The position numbers and the translations under genes are program-made. The notes beneath the pieces were generated by a model. That model did no database searches, was not told the DNA's origin, and saw only the letters and a list, made by a program, of their open reading frames with translations. From Nitrosopumilus cobalaminigenes (GTDB lineage: Archaea; Thermoproteota; Nitrososphaeria; Nitrososphaerales; Nitrosopumilaceae): DNA of 64,000 nucleotides. Below, piece after piece: positions 43,977 to 52,868 of this stretch. Numbering within the stretch: position 1 is the first letter of the stretch; every line of letters begins with the position of its first letter. The stretch is from contig NZ_CP026993.1 in the NCBI RefSeq assembly GCF_013407145.1, forward strand, positions 248,001 to 312,000, in the 5' to 3' direction.

Positions 43977-44837
43977 TTTTACAATTTTAATTGTATTGTT
44001 TAATTTTCCCAATTTTTCAATTTCCATTTCCACTTTATCTCCATCTTTCAAAAATACTGCATTTGGTTTGTTTAGCATTACTCCTGCTGGAGTTCCTGTA
44101 GAAATAATATCTCCTTTTTCAAGTGTCATTACTTTAGAAATTTTTGAAATGATTTCTGGAATTTTGATGAACATGTTGTTTGATGAAGAATTCTGTCTTA
44201 GTTCTCCATTGATTTTGGTTGTCATTTTTAGATTTTGAGGATTTTGAATTTCATCTTTTGTTGTAATCCATGGACCACAAGGTGCAAAAGAATCGAAACT
44301 TTTTCCTCTGGTAAATTGTTTATCTTTGAATTGAATATCTCGTGCAGAAACATCATTGAATACCATGTAGCCAAAAATTGCACTGTTTGCATCCTCCACG
44401 CTAATATTTTTACAATTTTTACCAATAATCAGGGCTAATTCTATTTCGTAATCTAATTGAGTAACAAAATCAGGACATATGATATCTGAGTCTGTGCTGT
44501 TTAATGCAGTACGTGGTTTGATAACAATGGCAGGATCTTCAGGTGCTTGTAATCCCTGCTCTTTTGCATGGTCTATGTAGTTAAATGCCAGACAAATTAT
44601 TTTGTTTGGGTTTGGTATGGGTGGCAATAATTTGTATTTTGAAATATTTTCCTCAAATGACAAATCATCAATTTTATTTTTGATTTCATCATACCATCCG
44701 TCAAAAAGAAAATCTTTTACATTTAGAGGAATTGGCACACCTGTTAAGTAAGTGATTTCATCCTTTGTAGATACTTTATCGCCATTAACAAAACCATATG
44801 TCTCATTGTTGTTATGTGATAACCTTGCTATTTTCAT
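43968..44837 (-). CDS. Fumarylacetoacetate hydrolase family protein
   Basis: 289 aa. I-I-C-L-A-F-N-Y-I-D-H-A-K-E-Q-G near residues 78-93, P-A-I-V-I-K-P near 99-105 and D-Y-E-I-E-L-A-L-I-I-G near 123-133 are the FAH metal-binding blocks; I-S-T-G-T-P-A-G-V near 252-260 closes the active site. The family includes hydrolases and isomerases of oxo-acids; the exact substrate is unknown. ATG at 44837, 6 bp after the GluRS stop, so it may be expressed from that operon. Confidence 0.88.
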   Translation of the reverse strand: MKIARLSHNNNETYGFVNGDKVSTKDEITYLTGVPIPLNVKDFLFDGWYDEIKNKIDDLSFEENISKYKLLPPIPNPNKIICLAFNYIDHAKEQGLQAPEDPAIVIKPRTALNSTDSDIICPDFVTQLDYEIELALIIGKNCKNISVEDANSAIFGYMVFNDVSARDIQFKDKQFTRGKSFDSFAPCGPWITTKDEIQNPQNLKMTTKINGELRQNSSSNNMFIKIPEIISKISKVMTLEKGDIISTGTPAGVMLNKPNAVFLKDGDKVEMEIEKLGKLNNTIKIVKSN

Positions 44838-44843
44838 TATTGA

Positions 44844-46553
44844 TCACTTATGTGTAAAAATTGCTTGATTTTGTGAATCTTTTCTACAATATCCAAATCT
44901 AACAAACTGAATTTCTTCTCCTTCTTTTAATTGTAGATAATGTGGTTCTGTATAAACGTCTAATTCTTCTAAACTGTCTTCATTAAATTCATCTTCATTG
45001 AACAAAGTTTTTGGAATTACCATTTTAATTTCATGTGCTGTCTTTTGAGGAACCCATTGTATTTTCACTATGTTTGCTGTTTCGCCATTTTCAACAAAAT
45101 CTCCTTCTAATTCAATTCCTGCTTTTGTAATGGATACATTTCCTAACCCTAGAAGACGAATTTGTGTTCCTTCTTTGATATTTTGTGCATCATCACCTGA
45201 AATGTAGAAATTTCCATCTATCTCGATTTTTCTTTTTCCCATGTCATTAATTGGATGATTTGGAATTTCAACTGATGTCATTGGCATGTTTTGTACTTTG
45301 AGTTTTTTTGCATTATTTACCATGAATAATCTAATACTGCTTGCGTCTACAAATTTCCTGTTAAATGCTTCAAGGGAATCAAATGGTGCTAGAGTATTTG
45401 CTTTAGTTAAACCCAAAGACATTATGAATTTCCTGATTGCCTCGGGTTTGATTCCCCTTCGCTTTAATGCCTCTAGAGTTGGCAATCTGGGATCATCATA
45501 CCATGAAACTTTCCCTTCTTCAATCAAAGGCTTGATTATTCTTTTTGAAATGGGCATTCCTTTGAATTCTAGTCGTGAGAAAAACCCCTGTGCCGGCTTT
45601 CTCATGTTAAGTGCATCCAAGATTGCATCGATTAGCTCTTTTCTTAGTTCAAATTCCTTAGAACGAAAAGCATGAGTAACTCCATCTATGCTATCTTCAA
45701 TGGCTACAGCCATATCATAACTTGGCCAAATTCTATATTTCTCTCCTAATGTGTAATGTTTCCCTTCAATAATTCTGAATAAAACTGGATCTCGCATAAC
45801 TGCGTTATCAGCTTTCATATCTCCACGGAATCTTACTATAGCGTCTCCGGGTTTGAATTTCTCATTCATCTTTTCCCAATTTTTATTATTTTTTTCAATA
45901 TTTTCAGTGCTGCATTTACAAGCTTTTCTCTCTCTTCTGTTTTTACTAATGTCTTCTCTCTTACAAGTACATACGTAAGCTTTACCTGAATTGATCAATT
46001 CATTTCCTTTTTCATAAAACAATTCCATGTCATCTGATGTACTTTTTACCGTATCAAATTCTATGCCTAGCCATTCTAATCCTACTTTAATTGCTGCATG
46101 ATACTCCATTCTTTCTGCTTCGGGATTTGTATCATCCATTCTTAGAATGAATTTACCGCCATACATCTTTGCATATTCTGAATTAATGATAGCAGCTTTA
46201 GCATGACCGATGTGAGGGTATCCATTTGGTTCAGGGGGAAATCTTGTAATGACTTTTCCTTGTTCTGCATCTTTTAGTTTTGGAAGTCCTTCTCTTTCTT
46301 CAATTTTTTCTTTAGGTGCTAAAAGTTCTGGAAAGTTTTCTTTGATTTCTTTTTCTTGCGCTTCCGATGTTAATTGATTTACAGATGAAACAATTTCAGA
46401 AATCTCTGGTGATATTTCTTTTACTTTACTTCGAAATTCTGGTTTTGTTCCCAAAATTTTTCCTAAAATAATCTTGTCTCTGGTTTCTCCACCATGCTCA
46501 AAAGCATTTTGAAGGGCCATTTTCCTAATTTCCTTTCTTAGTTCTTCATCCAT
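44844..46553 (-). CDS. gltX: Glutamyl-tRNA synthetase (archaeal type)
   Basis: 569 aa. The class I signature H-I-G-H appears in P-P-E-P-N-G-Y-P-H-I-G-H near residues 110-121, and P-I-S-K-R-I-I is the K-M-S-K-S equivalent near 333. A Cys cluster C-T-C and C-K-C near 205-230 may bind zinc. The start R-F-P-P-E-P-N-G resembles eukaryotic GlnRS/GluRS, as archaeal GluRS does. It probably charges tRNA-Glu and also tRNA-Gln, with an amidotransferase elsewhere. It is followed upstream on the same strand by isoprenoid genes. Confidence 0.93.
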   Translation of the reverse strand: MDEELRKEIRKMALQNAFEHGGETRDKIILGKILGTKPEFRSKVKEISPEISEIVSSVNQLTSEAQEKEIKENFPELLAPKEKIEEREGLPKLKDAEQGKVITRFPPEPNGYPHIGHAKAAIINSEYAKMYGGKFILRMDDTNPEAERMEYHAAIKVGLEWLGIEFDTVKSTSDDMELFYEKGNELINSGKAYVCTCKREDISKNRRERKACKCSTENIEKNNKNWEKMNEKFKPGDAIVRFRGDMKADNAVMRDPVLFRIIEGKHYTLGEKYRIWPSYDMAVAIEDSIDGVTHAFRSKEFELRKELIDAILDALNMRKPAQGFFSRLEFKGMPISKRIIKPLIEEGKVSWYDDPRLPTLEALKRRGIKPEAIRKFIMSLGLTKANTLAPFDSLEAFNRKFVDASSIRLFMVNNAKKLKVQNMPMTSVEIPNHPINDMGKRKIEIDGNFYISGDDAQNIKEGTQIRLLGLGNVSITKAGIELEGDFVENGETANIVKIQWVPQKTAHEIKMVIPKTLFNEDEFNEDSLEELDVYTEPHYLQLKEGEEIQFVRFGYCRKDSQNQAIFTHK

Positions 46554-46573
46554 GTTAATTCCTCGCTATGTGA

Positions 46574-47554
46574 CTATACACTTCGTTTTACTACAAAATC
46601 CAATAGTGAGATTAGCTCTGTTTTGGCAGGACCTGAATATTTTGCTAATGATTTTTCCGCCTTTTCTGCATATTTTAGTGCCTGTTTTCTCACATTTTGT
46701 TCAATTCCTAAGGATCTGATGACCTCTACTGATTTGTTTAGGTCCTTTCTTGAAATTTTTGAATTCCCAAATGCTTTTAGAATAATTTTCTTATCATTAC
46801 CTTTTGCTAATTTGATTGCCATCAAAATTGGAAGTGATTTTTTACCTTCTCTAAGATCATTTCCTACTGGTTTCTTTGTAATTTTTGGATCTCCCATCAC
46901 TCCAATTAGATCATCTGTTATTTGGAATGCAATTCCTAAGTTCCTTCCAAATGATGACAGATTTGAAATGTCTATTGGTTTATTTGTTGCACAAATTGCT
47001 CCCATTGCACAAGAAACATCAAACAATGCAGCGGTTTTTTTACCTATCATAGAAATATATTCAGCTTGAGAAGGAATTTTTTTTTCCTCGGCCATTTTTA
47101 CATCTAGTAGTTGCCCTTCACAAATATCTACACAAGCTTTTGAAAGTCTAGAAACAAGTTGTGTGGTTGCACTTGCTGATAATTTTGAATCAGTAATCAC
47201 TTGAAATGCTTTAGAAAATAACACATCTCCAGCAAGGATTGCAATTGGCATGCCAAATTTTTTATGTACAGTTGGTACACCATGTCGCATTTCATCATTA
47301 TCCATTATGTCATCATGAACTAATGAGAAATTATGTACCATTTCTACAGCACTTGCAGCAGGCATTGCATTGGAAACTTTACCTTTTAAAATTTGACAAC
47401 TTCTAATAACCATGTATGGTCTGAGTCTTTTCCCACCATTTACAATTAGATGACCTGCTGCATCATAGAGCTTTTTTGGATTGCCCTTTAATTTTGAGTT
47501 AAGATACTTGTTTACTGTTTTTGCATTTTGTTCGATTTGTTTAGTTTTTTTCAT
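46574..47554 (-). CDS. Geranylgeranyl-type polyprenyl diphosphate synthase (second copy)
   Basis: 326 aa. First Asp-rich motif D-D-I-M-D-N-D near residues 81-87, second D-D-L-I-G-V-M-G-D near 219-227, and G-G-K-R-L-R-P near 41-47. It probably makes the C20 or C25 chain for archaeal membrane lipids; the chain length depends on residues before the first motif (Phe-Ser-Leu-Val), which I did not model. It overlaps the IDI gene by 14 bp in one operon with IPK and mevalonate kinase. Confidence 0.92.
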   Translation of the reverse strand: MKKTKQIEQNAKTVNKYLNSKLKGNPKKLYDAAGHLIVNGGKRLRPYMVIRSCQILKGKVSNAMPAASAVEMVHNFSLVHDDIMDNDEMRHGVPTVHKKFGMPIAILAGDVLFSKAFQVITDSKLSASATTQLVSRLSKACVDICEGQLLDVKMAEEKKIPSQAEYISMIGKKTAALFDVSCAMGAICATNKPIDISNLSSFGRNLGIAFQITDDLIGVMGDPKITKKPVGNDLREGKKSLPILMAIKLAKGNDKKIILKAFGNSKISRKDLNKSVEVIRSLGIEQNVRKQALKYAEKAEKSLAKYSGPAKTELISLLDFVVKRSV

Positions 47555-48191
47555 TTACTAATCTCCATTTATCTTCTGGTAGATGAATTTTGATTGCTTT
47601 TTGCAATTCATCATGAACTTCACTATTCATCCATGTAGATAAGACATTTGCATGCTTTTCAAGCATAGATTTGTTTGATTTTTCTAATAATTCAAGTGCA
47701 ATTAGCATCCATGGACAATAAATTTCTGGATTTGTTTTTAATTCTAAAAGTAATTCTTTGGATGAGATCCATTTTATCTCATCAATTTCTCCTTCAATTT
47801 CTTTTAATTCTATAGATTTATCAATAATTCCAATTAATGTTCCACAAATTTCGTTTTCAGAACCTACATCTTTGTAGGGGACATGATATTCAAATTTGTG
47901 TAGGTAATCTAAAGTTCCTTCAATTCCTAATTCTTCTGGCATTCTTCTTTCTCCAGATGAAACATAAGTTTCGGATTCTCTTGGATGGCTTGCAAATGTT
48001 CCATCCCAATCATTTGGCCATAACATTTTTTCTTTAGCTCTTCGCGTAAGCACCAATCTCCCTTCATTATCAAACAATAATGCGGTAAATGCTCTGTGTA
48101 ATTTTCCATTTGGTAAATGACATTTTACTTTTTCTTCACGTCCTATTGGATTATCATTTTCATCAACTAAAATTACAAATTCTTCAGACAT
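47541..48191 (-). CDS. idi: Isopentenyl-diphosphate delta-isomerase, type I-like (catalytic Cys replaced)
   Basis: 216 aa from the ATG at 48191. It is a Nudix-fold IDI: metal ligands H25, H32 and H69 are present, with E112-N-E114 matching the E-x-E pair of the active site. The catalytic Cys of bacterial and eukaryotic IDI-1 (Cys67 in E. coli) is Ala67 here, in the block F-A-S-H-P. Similar A-S-H-P sequences occur, as far as I recall, in haloarchaeal relatives, so activity may use another mechanism or another substrate. The gene lies 1 bp after the IPK stop. Confidence 0.82.
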   Translation of the reverse strand: MSEEFVILVDENDNPIGREEKVKCHLPNGKLHRAFTALLFDNEGRLVLTRRAKEKMLWPNDWDGTFASHPRESETYVSSGERRMPEELGIEGTLDYLHKFEYHVPYKDVGSENEICGTLIGIIDKSIELKEIEGEIDEIKWISSKELLLELKTNPEIYCPWMLIALELLEKSNKSMLEKHANVLSTWMNSEVHDELQKAIKIHLPEDKWRLVNEKN

Positions 48192-48192
48192 T

Positions 48193-48936
48193 TCATTTAC
48201 CTCTAAACAACGTTCCTTCAAAAGTCCTATTTTTAACCGCTTTCACAATTCTTTCAGGCTTTTTCCCATTTACAAAGAATACGTTTAATCCCATCTTGGC
48301 AATTTTTGATGCTTCTTCTACTTTTCTAGTCATTCCTCCTGTAACATCCATTTTATTTTCAGAAATAGTTGGTAATTCGCCTTGTAATTCATAAATCAAT
48401 TTTTTCGTTTTTAAATCTGAATATAACCCATCTTCATTAAGTGCAAAAATACAAAGTTTAGGTTTTAGTATTTTTGCAAGGTGAGTCATGATTTTATCTC
48501 CTGACAAAATGTATGTTTTATTCTGACCATACCACAATGCATCTCCATATGTGACTGGAATCAAGCCTGATTTTGCAATTTTTTCTATCTCTTTAATTTT
48601 TTTAGTAATTGGTTTATTTCCAGACATAAAGTCTGTTGGTGGAAGACAGTAAGGATTTAGTTTATTTTTTAACATTGAATCTAAAATTATTTTATTTAAT
48701 TCAATCATTGAGTTTTTAACAATTGCCACTCCTCTAAGATCATATTTTTCTTCTTTTGTATGCATATCATATTTTACTGACCAATAATGTCCATAGGAGC
48801 CTCCTCCATGTACTATGATTATTGGTTCACTAATTTTCTTCAAACTTTTTGAAAGATTCTCAATTGTTTTTTTTCTAGATGATAATGGTTTTTCTTTATT
48901 TGTGATTATTGAACCTCCTAATTTTATTAGAATCAT
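48193..48936 (-). CDS. Isopentenyl phosphate kinase
   Basis: 247 aa, amino-acid-kinase fold. M-I-L-I-K-L-G-G-S at the start, G-G-G-S-Y-G-H with the IPK-specific catalytic His near residue 50, and D-V-T-G-G-M near 197-202. It phosphorylates isopentenyl phosphate to isopentenyl diphosphate, the last step of the archaeal alternative mevalonate pathway. The ATG at 48936 is preferred to a TTG at 48945. Confidence 0.92.
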   Translation of the reverse strand: MILIKLGGSIITNKEKPLSSRKKTIENLSKSLKKISEPIIIVHGGGSYGHYWSVKYDMHTKEEKYDLRGVAIVKNSMIELNKIILDSMLKNKLNPYCLPPTDFMSGNKPITKKIKEIEKIAKSGLIPVTYGDALWYGQNKTYILSGDKIMTHLAKILKPKLCIFALNEDGLYSDLKTKKLIYELQGELPTISENKMDVTGGMTRKVEEASKIAKMGLNVFFVNGKKPERIVKAVKNRTFEGTLFRGK

Positions 48937-48959
48937 ATTGTTCAAACTTATCTGATCAA

Positions 48960-49901
48960 TTAAAAAGTATCCAGACCTTTAAAATCAATTTTTACTGAAA
49001 AACAATCAATATTCTCATCTTTGAATTGATTCATGGTCTCTTCAAGATTTGATTCATCAGTTAAAGCAAAAACACATCCGCCTCCTCCTGCCCCAGTAAT
49101 TTTTGTACCAAATGATTTGTTTTGACCTATCTGGACCATTTTTCTTAATTTATCATTTGAAATTCCTATGGTTTCTAAATATTCTTGATTTTTTGTAATT
49201 TTGTTTCCTAGTTCACTGATGTTGTTTTCTTTTAATAGTTCTAAAACATCTTCTACTAATTTTGATTCTTTTTTACACAATGTAGAAAATGTATTTTCAT
49301 TTCTTTCTTTAAACTCCTTTACTCCTTCAACCACTGATTTAGTTGAATGCTCTATCTTTGAATTTGCAATTACTAAATGAAAATTAGGCTCAGATTCTAT
49401 TTTACTAAATCCATTTTTCTTATCATATTCCATTATTCCTCCATATGTACAAACAGTACAATCTGCACCCGATGTATTTTCAAAAATTGTTTTTTCAGCT
49501 TCTATTGCGAGTTCTAAAATTGCTTCTTTAGATATTTTTTTAAACAATCCTGAGATAGCCGCAGCTCCTGCAACACAACAGGCAGATGATGACCCCAATC
49601 CTACACCTAATGGAATATCTGATTCTACATTGATTTGAATTCCCCCTTTTTGACTCCTTATCATTTTGTTTGCTAAATAATAGAAAGGCTTTAGAGGTGA
49701 ATTGATTTCTGTAATTTCCCCCCCTGGTTCTAATTCTAAATTACCTATGTTTGATTTGATTGAAATTTTATTCTCTTCAATTGTTTCTGCAGTTACTGTG
49801 ATTCTTTTGTTTATTGCACATAGAATTGCTTTAACCCCATACACTACAAAATGTTCGCCAAAAAGAATTACTTTTGCAGGTGCAGAAGCTTTGGATTTCA
49901 A
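48960..49901 (-). CDS. Mevalonate kinase
   Basis: 313 aa, GHMP-kinase family. P-A-K-V-I-L-F-G-E-H-F-V-V-Y-G at the N-terminus, the ATP loop P-L-G-V-G-L-G-S-S-S-A near residues 95-105, and G-A-G-G-G-G-C near 271-277 near the C-terminus. It phosphorylates mevalonate. It is the first gene of the isoprenoid run MVK-IPK-IDI-prenyl synthase. Confidence 0.93.
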   Translation of the reverse strand: MKSKASAPAKVILFGEHFVVYGVKAILCAINKRITVTAETIEENKISIKSNIGNLELEPGGEITEINSPLKPFYYLANKMIRSQKGGIQINVESDIPLGVGLGSSSACCVAGAAAISGLFKKISKEAILELAIEAEKTIFENTSGADCTVCTYGGIMEYDKKNGFSKIESEPNFHLVIANSKIEHSTKSVVEGVKEFKERNENTFSTLCKKESKLVEDVLELLKENNISELGNKITKNQEYLETIGISNDKLRKMVQIGQNKSFGTKITGAGGGGCVFALTDESNLEETMNQFKDENIDCFSVKIDFKGLDTF

Positions 49902-49925
49902 AAGAACACTGTAAAATTATGAAAA

Positions 49926-50549
49926 TTATTCGATTTCTTCTTCGGTAATCTTTGTTTCAAAATCATCTATTTCTTCTTTCATTGGTTCATCTTCTTTTAA
50001 TTCTCCTCTTTCGATTAGAACTTGACGTACCAATAACCAGTAAACTGTTGCAAGAGCTTTTCTTCCTCTATTGTTTGCTGGAATAATTACATCTAGGTTT
50101 GATGTAATGTTGTCTGTATTTGCAATTCCGATAATTGGAATACCTGCATTTGTTGCTTCGATAATAGCTTGTTCATCAACTTGTGGGTCTGAAATCAAAA
50201 CTAATTTTGGTTCAATGTAATATGGTAATGATGGGTTTGTTAGAGTTCCTGGCATAAATCTTCCAAGTAACTTCTTTGAGCCTAAACTTTCACAGAATTT
50301 CTCAATTGGGGTTTCTGCATATTGTCTGCCTGAACAAACTATGACATTTTCAGCCCCTAGTCTATTGATGAATTTGGCAGCTGTCTGAATTTTTTCTAAT
50401 GTGATGTCCAAATCAAGCATGTATAGTCCTTCAGGACTGGCTTTGGTGATGAATGATTTCATGAATTTTGTCTTTACTTGTGTTCCTACCCTAATTCCGG
50501 TAGCTAGAACTTTCTTTTTGATGTCCGTTGCTTCAGTTTGTTGGCTCAT
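49926..50549 (-). CDS. rpsB: Ribosomal protein S2
   Basis: 207 aa, archaeal type (uS2). G-A-E-N-V-I-V-C-S-G-R-Q-Y near residues 64-76, F-M-P-G-T-L-T-N-P near 97-105 and I-P-I-I-G-I-A-N-T-D near 134-143 are uS2 blocks. The tail is acidic (E-E-I-D-D-F-E-T-K). It lies 7 bp after the enolase stop and is part of the RpoN-enolase-S2 operon, a common archaeal arrangement. Confidence 0.95.
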   Translation of the reverse strand: MSQQTEATDIKKKVLATGIRVGTQVKTKFMKSFITKASPEGLYMLDLDITLEKIQTAAKFINRLGAENVIVCSGRQYAETPIEKFCESLGSKKLLGRFMPGTLTNPSLPYYIEPKLVLISDPQVDEQAIIEATNAGIPIIGIANTDNITSNLDVIIPANNRGRKALATVYWLLVRQVLIERGELKEDEPMKEEIDDFETKITEEEIE

Positions 50550-50556
50550 GACGATT

Positions 50557-51795
50557 TTAAATCTCTGCCATACCGCGTATTAAATCATGCTCTGATAGTC
50601 GTAATAATTCATTGAGTTTTGCCACCCTTTCTCCACCTACGATGCCTACTTTGAGCATTTTTGACTTAGTAGCAAGTCCAATGTGTGATATTTGTGAATC
50701 TGTAGATTCACCAGATCTATGTGATGTGATTAACTTGATATTATTTTGAGATGCCTCATCAGCAAATTCTAAAGCATCAAAAAGGCTACCTGCTTGGTTT
50801 ACTTTTAGGATTGCTGCATTACAGGATTTGCCTTCAATTGCTTTTTTCAAGATATTCTTGTTTGTGACAGTAAGATCATCTCCTGTAACCAATGTGTTAG
50901 GGAATTTTTTTGTCAACTCTGACATATCTTCAAATGCTTCTTCATGAACAGCATCTTCAGCATAAATTAATTTGAAATTATCAATAATATTTGCAGCAAA
51001 ATCTATTTGCTCTCCAGTTGAATTTTCAAATCCTGCTCTATCGTAGATGTATTTTCCTTTCTCTTCATTCCATTGTGTTGATGATGCAAAATCAACTCCC
51101 AATGATACTTCTTTTCCTAAAGTAAATCCTAAATTCTCACATGCTTTTGCTGAAATTTCTAATGCTTTTTGATTATCTAATTTTGGTGCCCATCCACCTT
51201 CGTCTCCTCTTCCATTTGTAAAGTTAGGATCTTCTTTTTCTAAAACTCGACGTAATTCTTTGTGTACTGATAAATTGGTTTCAATAGATTCTTCGATGGT
51301 TTTTGAACCTGTAGCGCAAATTAAAATTTCTTGAATATCTGGAGTACCAGGACCTGCATGTGCTCCTCCTCCCAAAATATTCCCTAATGGATATGGAAAT
51401 TTGAATGACGATTCTGATGATAATGTCCTAAAGAGTGGTTCGCCTGATGCTTTTGATGCTGATTCCATTGATGCAATTGTAACAGCAAAAGCTAGTGCAC
51501 CGCCAATTACTGAATAATTTGTAGTTCCATCTATTTCTTTTAGAACGCCATGAATTCCTTTAAGATCTGATGATTCTAATCCGATAAATTTTTGAGAATT
51601 TTCTTTTAAAATTCTGAGACTTTGTTCAGGTTTTCCATCCGGAAAACTAACTGCTTCATATTTTCCTACGCTTGCACCAGATGGAGCACATACTCGTCCC
51701 AAAAATTGATTATCTGATATAACATCAACTTCTACTGTTTTACTTCCTCTACTATTGTATAGAATACGTCCTTCAATTGAGGATATCTTAGCCAA
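50557..51795 (-). CDS. eno: Enolase
   Basis: 412 aa. Metal- and substrate-binding blocks D-D-L-T-V-T-N near residues 306-312, I-L-K-V-N-Q-A-G-S-L near 328-337 and S-H-R-S-G-E near 356-361 are intact. It interconverts 2-phosphoglycerate and phosphoenolpyruvate in gluconeogenesis. It lies 1 bp after the RpoN stop. Confidence 0.95.
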   Translation of the reverse strand: MAKISSIEGRILYNSRGSKTVEVDVISDNQFLGRVCAPSGASVGKYEAVSFPDGKPEQSLRILKENSQKFIGLESSDLKGIHGVLKEIDGTTNYSVIGGALAFAVTIASMESASKASGEPLFRTLSSESSFKFPYPLGNILGGGAHAGPGTPDIQEILICATGSKTIEESIETNLSVHKELRRVLEKEDPNFTNGRGDEGGWAPKLDNQKALEISAKACENLGFTLGKEVSLGVDFASSTQWNEEKGKYIYDRAGFENSTGEQIDFAANIIDNFKLIYAEDAVHEEAFEDMSELTKKFPNTLVTGDDLTVTNKNILKKAIEGKSCNAAILKVNQAGSLFDALEFADEASQNNIKLITSHRSGESTDSQISHIGLATKSKMLKVGIVGGERVAKLNELLRLSEHDLIRGMAEI

Positions 51796-51796
51796 G

Positions 51797-52033
51797 TTAT
51801 TCTAACTCAGATTGAACTTCTTGTTTTCTTCTCTGAATTGCTTCGTAGAACGGAATTACCTGTTGAATTGTTTCTACGGTAGTCAAAAGCATTCTTCTAC
51901 AACAATATCTTTCAAGACCTAAAGAATCAAGAGTTTTTGTAGGATCTTCTCCTGCTTTAATTTTATTTTGATAATCATCAAATTTATCGGCAATTAATTT
52001 TCCACAAGTCAAACATCTAACAGGAATTAACAC
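51797..52033 (-). CDS. rpoN: RNA polymerase subunit N (Rpb10)
   Basis: 78 aa from the GTG at 52033. The N-terminus is I-P-V-R-C-L-T-C-G-K, and later Y-C-C-R-R-M completes the zinc site of Rpb10. The C-terminal tail is longer than usual for the subunit (about 65-70 aa). A longer frame starts at 52051, but the family start and a TATA-like ttataaaa at 52055-52062, centred 25.5 bp away, support 52033. First gene of the operon with enolase and S2. Confidence 0.93.
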   Translation of the reverse strand: MLIPVRCLTCGKLIADKFDDYQNKIKAGEDPTKTLDSLGLERYCCRRMLLTTVETIQQVIPFYEAIQRRKQEVQSELE

Positions 52034-52054
52034 GAACGAAAAAGTAACCAAGGA

Positions 52055-52062
52055 TTATAAAA
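52055..52062. promoter_or_regulatory. TATA box midway between rpoN and tRNA-Leu
   Basis: The sequence ttataaaa is centred at 52058.5, exactly 25.5 bp from the GTG of rpoN (52033, minus) and from the first base of tRNA-Leu (52084, plus). It is the only TATA-like stretch in the 50-bp gap. Shared use by a protein gene and a tRNA gene is inferred from spacing. Confidence 0.6.
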
Positions 52063-52083
52063 ACCATGCAAGAAAATTTCTTT

Positions 52084-52171
52084 GCGGACGTCGCCCAGCC
52101 TGGCCAAAGGCGCTAGCTTGAGGGGCTAGTCTCTCAGGAGTTCGTGGGTTCAAATCCCATCGTCCGCACCA
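52084..52171 (+). tRNA. tRNA-Leu (GAG), CCA encoded
   Basis: Class II tRNA with a long variable arm. Acceptor GCGGACG/CGTCCGC, anticodon stem CTAGC/GCTAG with loop TTGAGGG, anticodon GAG. T arm GTGGG-TTCAAAT-CCCAT. Discriminator A followed by genomic CCA (52169-52171). No intron. Confidence 0.93.
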
Positions 52172-52180
52172 CTGTTTTAG

Positions 52181-52795
52181 CTATTTCTCTAATTTTCGTA
52201 AAATTTTGATTAATTCTGTTCGTCTTTTTTCTTCAGTAATTACCGATCTTACATCATCTACTAGAATTCTATTTACATCAATTTTCCTTCTTGCTTCTTT
52301 GACAACTTTGTCATACATTGAAAAAGTATACAGTTGAAGATACAAACTCTCCATTATTTCAAACATTCTTGTTGCATCCTCAATTTCATCCATTCTAATT
52401 TTATCAAATACTTGTCTTTTCAATTCGCCAATACAATCAAGTAATCCTAAGACATATGATTCTGGCATTACTGATAATTTTTTATCTGAAGGGATTTCTT
52501 TTTTCTCAACAATTGCGATTAAACATGCGGCTTCTACAAATTCCTGTTCCGGTGTAATTAGATATCTACTTAGTCCTCCTGTTGCCTTTTTCTTGTATTT
52601 TTTTAATAATGTCTCTGCTTGTTTTAAGTTATTTTTCCCAGTTGTTAAATCTCCTTTGTGAACAGCGATTATTGATTTGCTGCAAAGAATGATAATTTCT
52701 CTTGTGTTTTTTAATAGAAATTCTCTAGCATCTTGAGTCTCTCCTAAATTTTTTGCAATCTTGTTTAATGATGGTTTTACATTCTTTAATGTCAT
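52181..52795 (-). CDS. Translin family protein
   Basis: 204 aa, all helical. The N-terminal R-E-F-L-L-K-N-T-R-E-I-I and the block Y-V-L-G-L-L-D-C-I-G-E-L-K-R near residues 113-126 are translin features. Translins bind single-stranded nucleic acids and in some cases act as RNases in complex with TRAX; archaeal relatives have been linked to tRNA or RNA processing. ATG at 52795. Converges with tRNA-Leu (9-bp gap) and diverges from the NnrE-like gene. Confidence 0.82.
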   Translation of the reverse strand: MTLKNVKPSLNKIAKNLGETQDAREFLLKNTREIIILCSKSIIAVHKGDLTTGKNNLKQAETLLKKYKKKATGGLSRYLITPEQEFVEAACLIAIVEKKEIPSDKKLSVMPESYVLGLLDCIGELKRQVFDKIRMDEIEDATRMFEIMESLYLQLYTFSMYDKVVKEARRKIDVNRILVDDVRSVITEEKRRTELIKILRKLEK

Positions 52796-52868
52796 GTTTA
52801 CCCATCTTTTGAAACTAGGATAAAGCCGTTTGCTAAACTCTTATTTTGGATATTATTTCATAATAGAT

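Noticed and set aside
44844-46553. Glutaminyl-tRNA synthetase, because of the P-P-E-P-N-G-Y-P-H-I-G-H block
   Set aside because: Archaeal GluRS share this eukaryote-like block and archaea generally make Gln-tRNA by amidation; GluRS is the better call.
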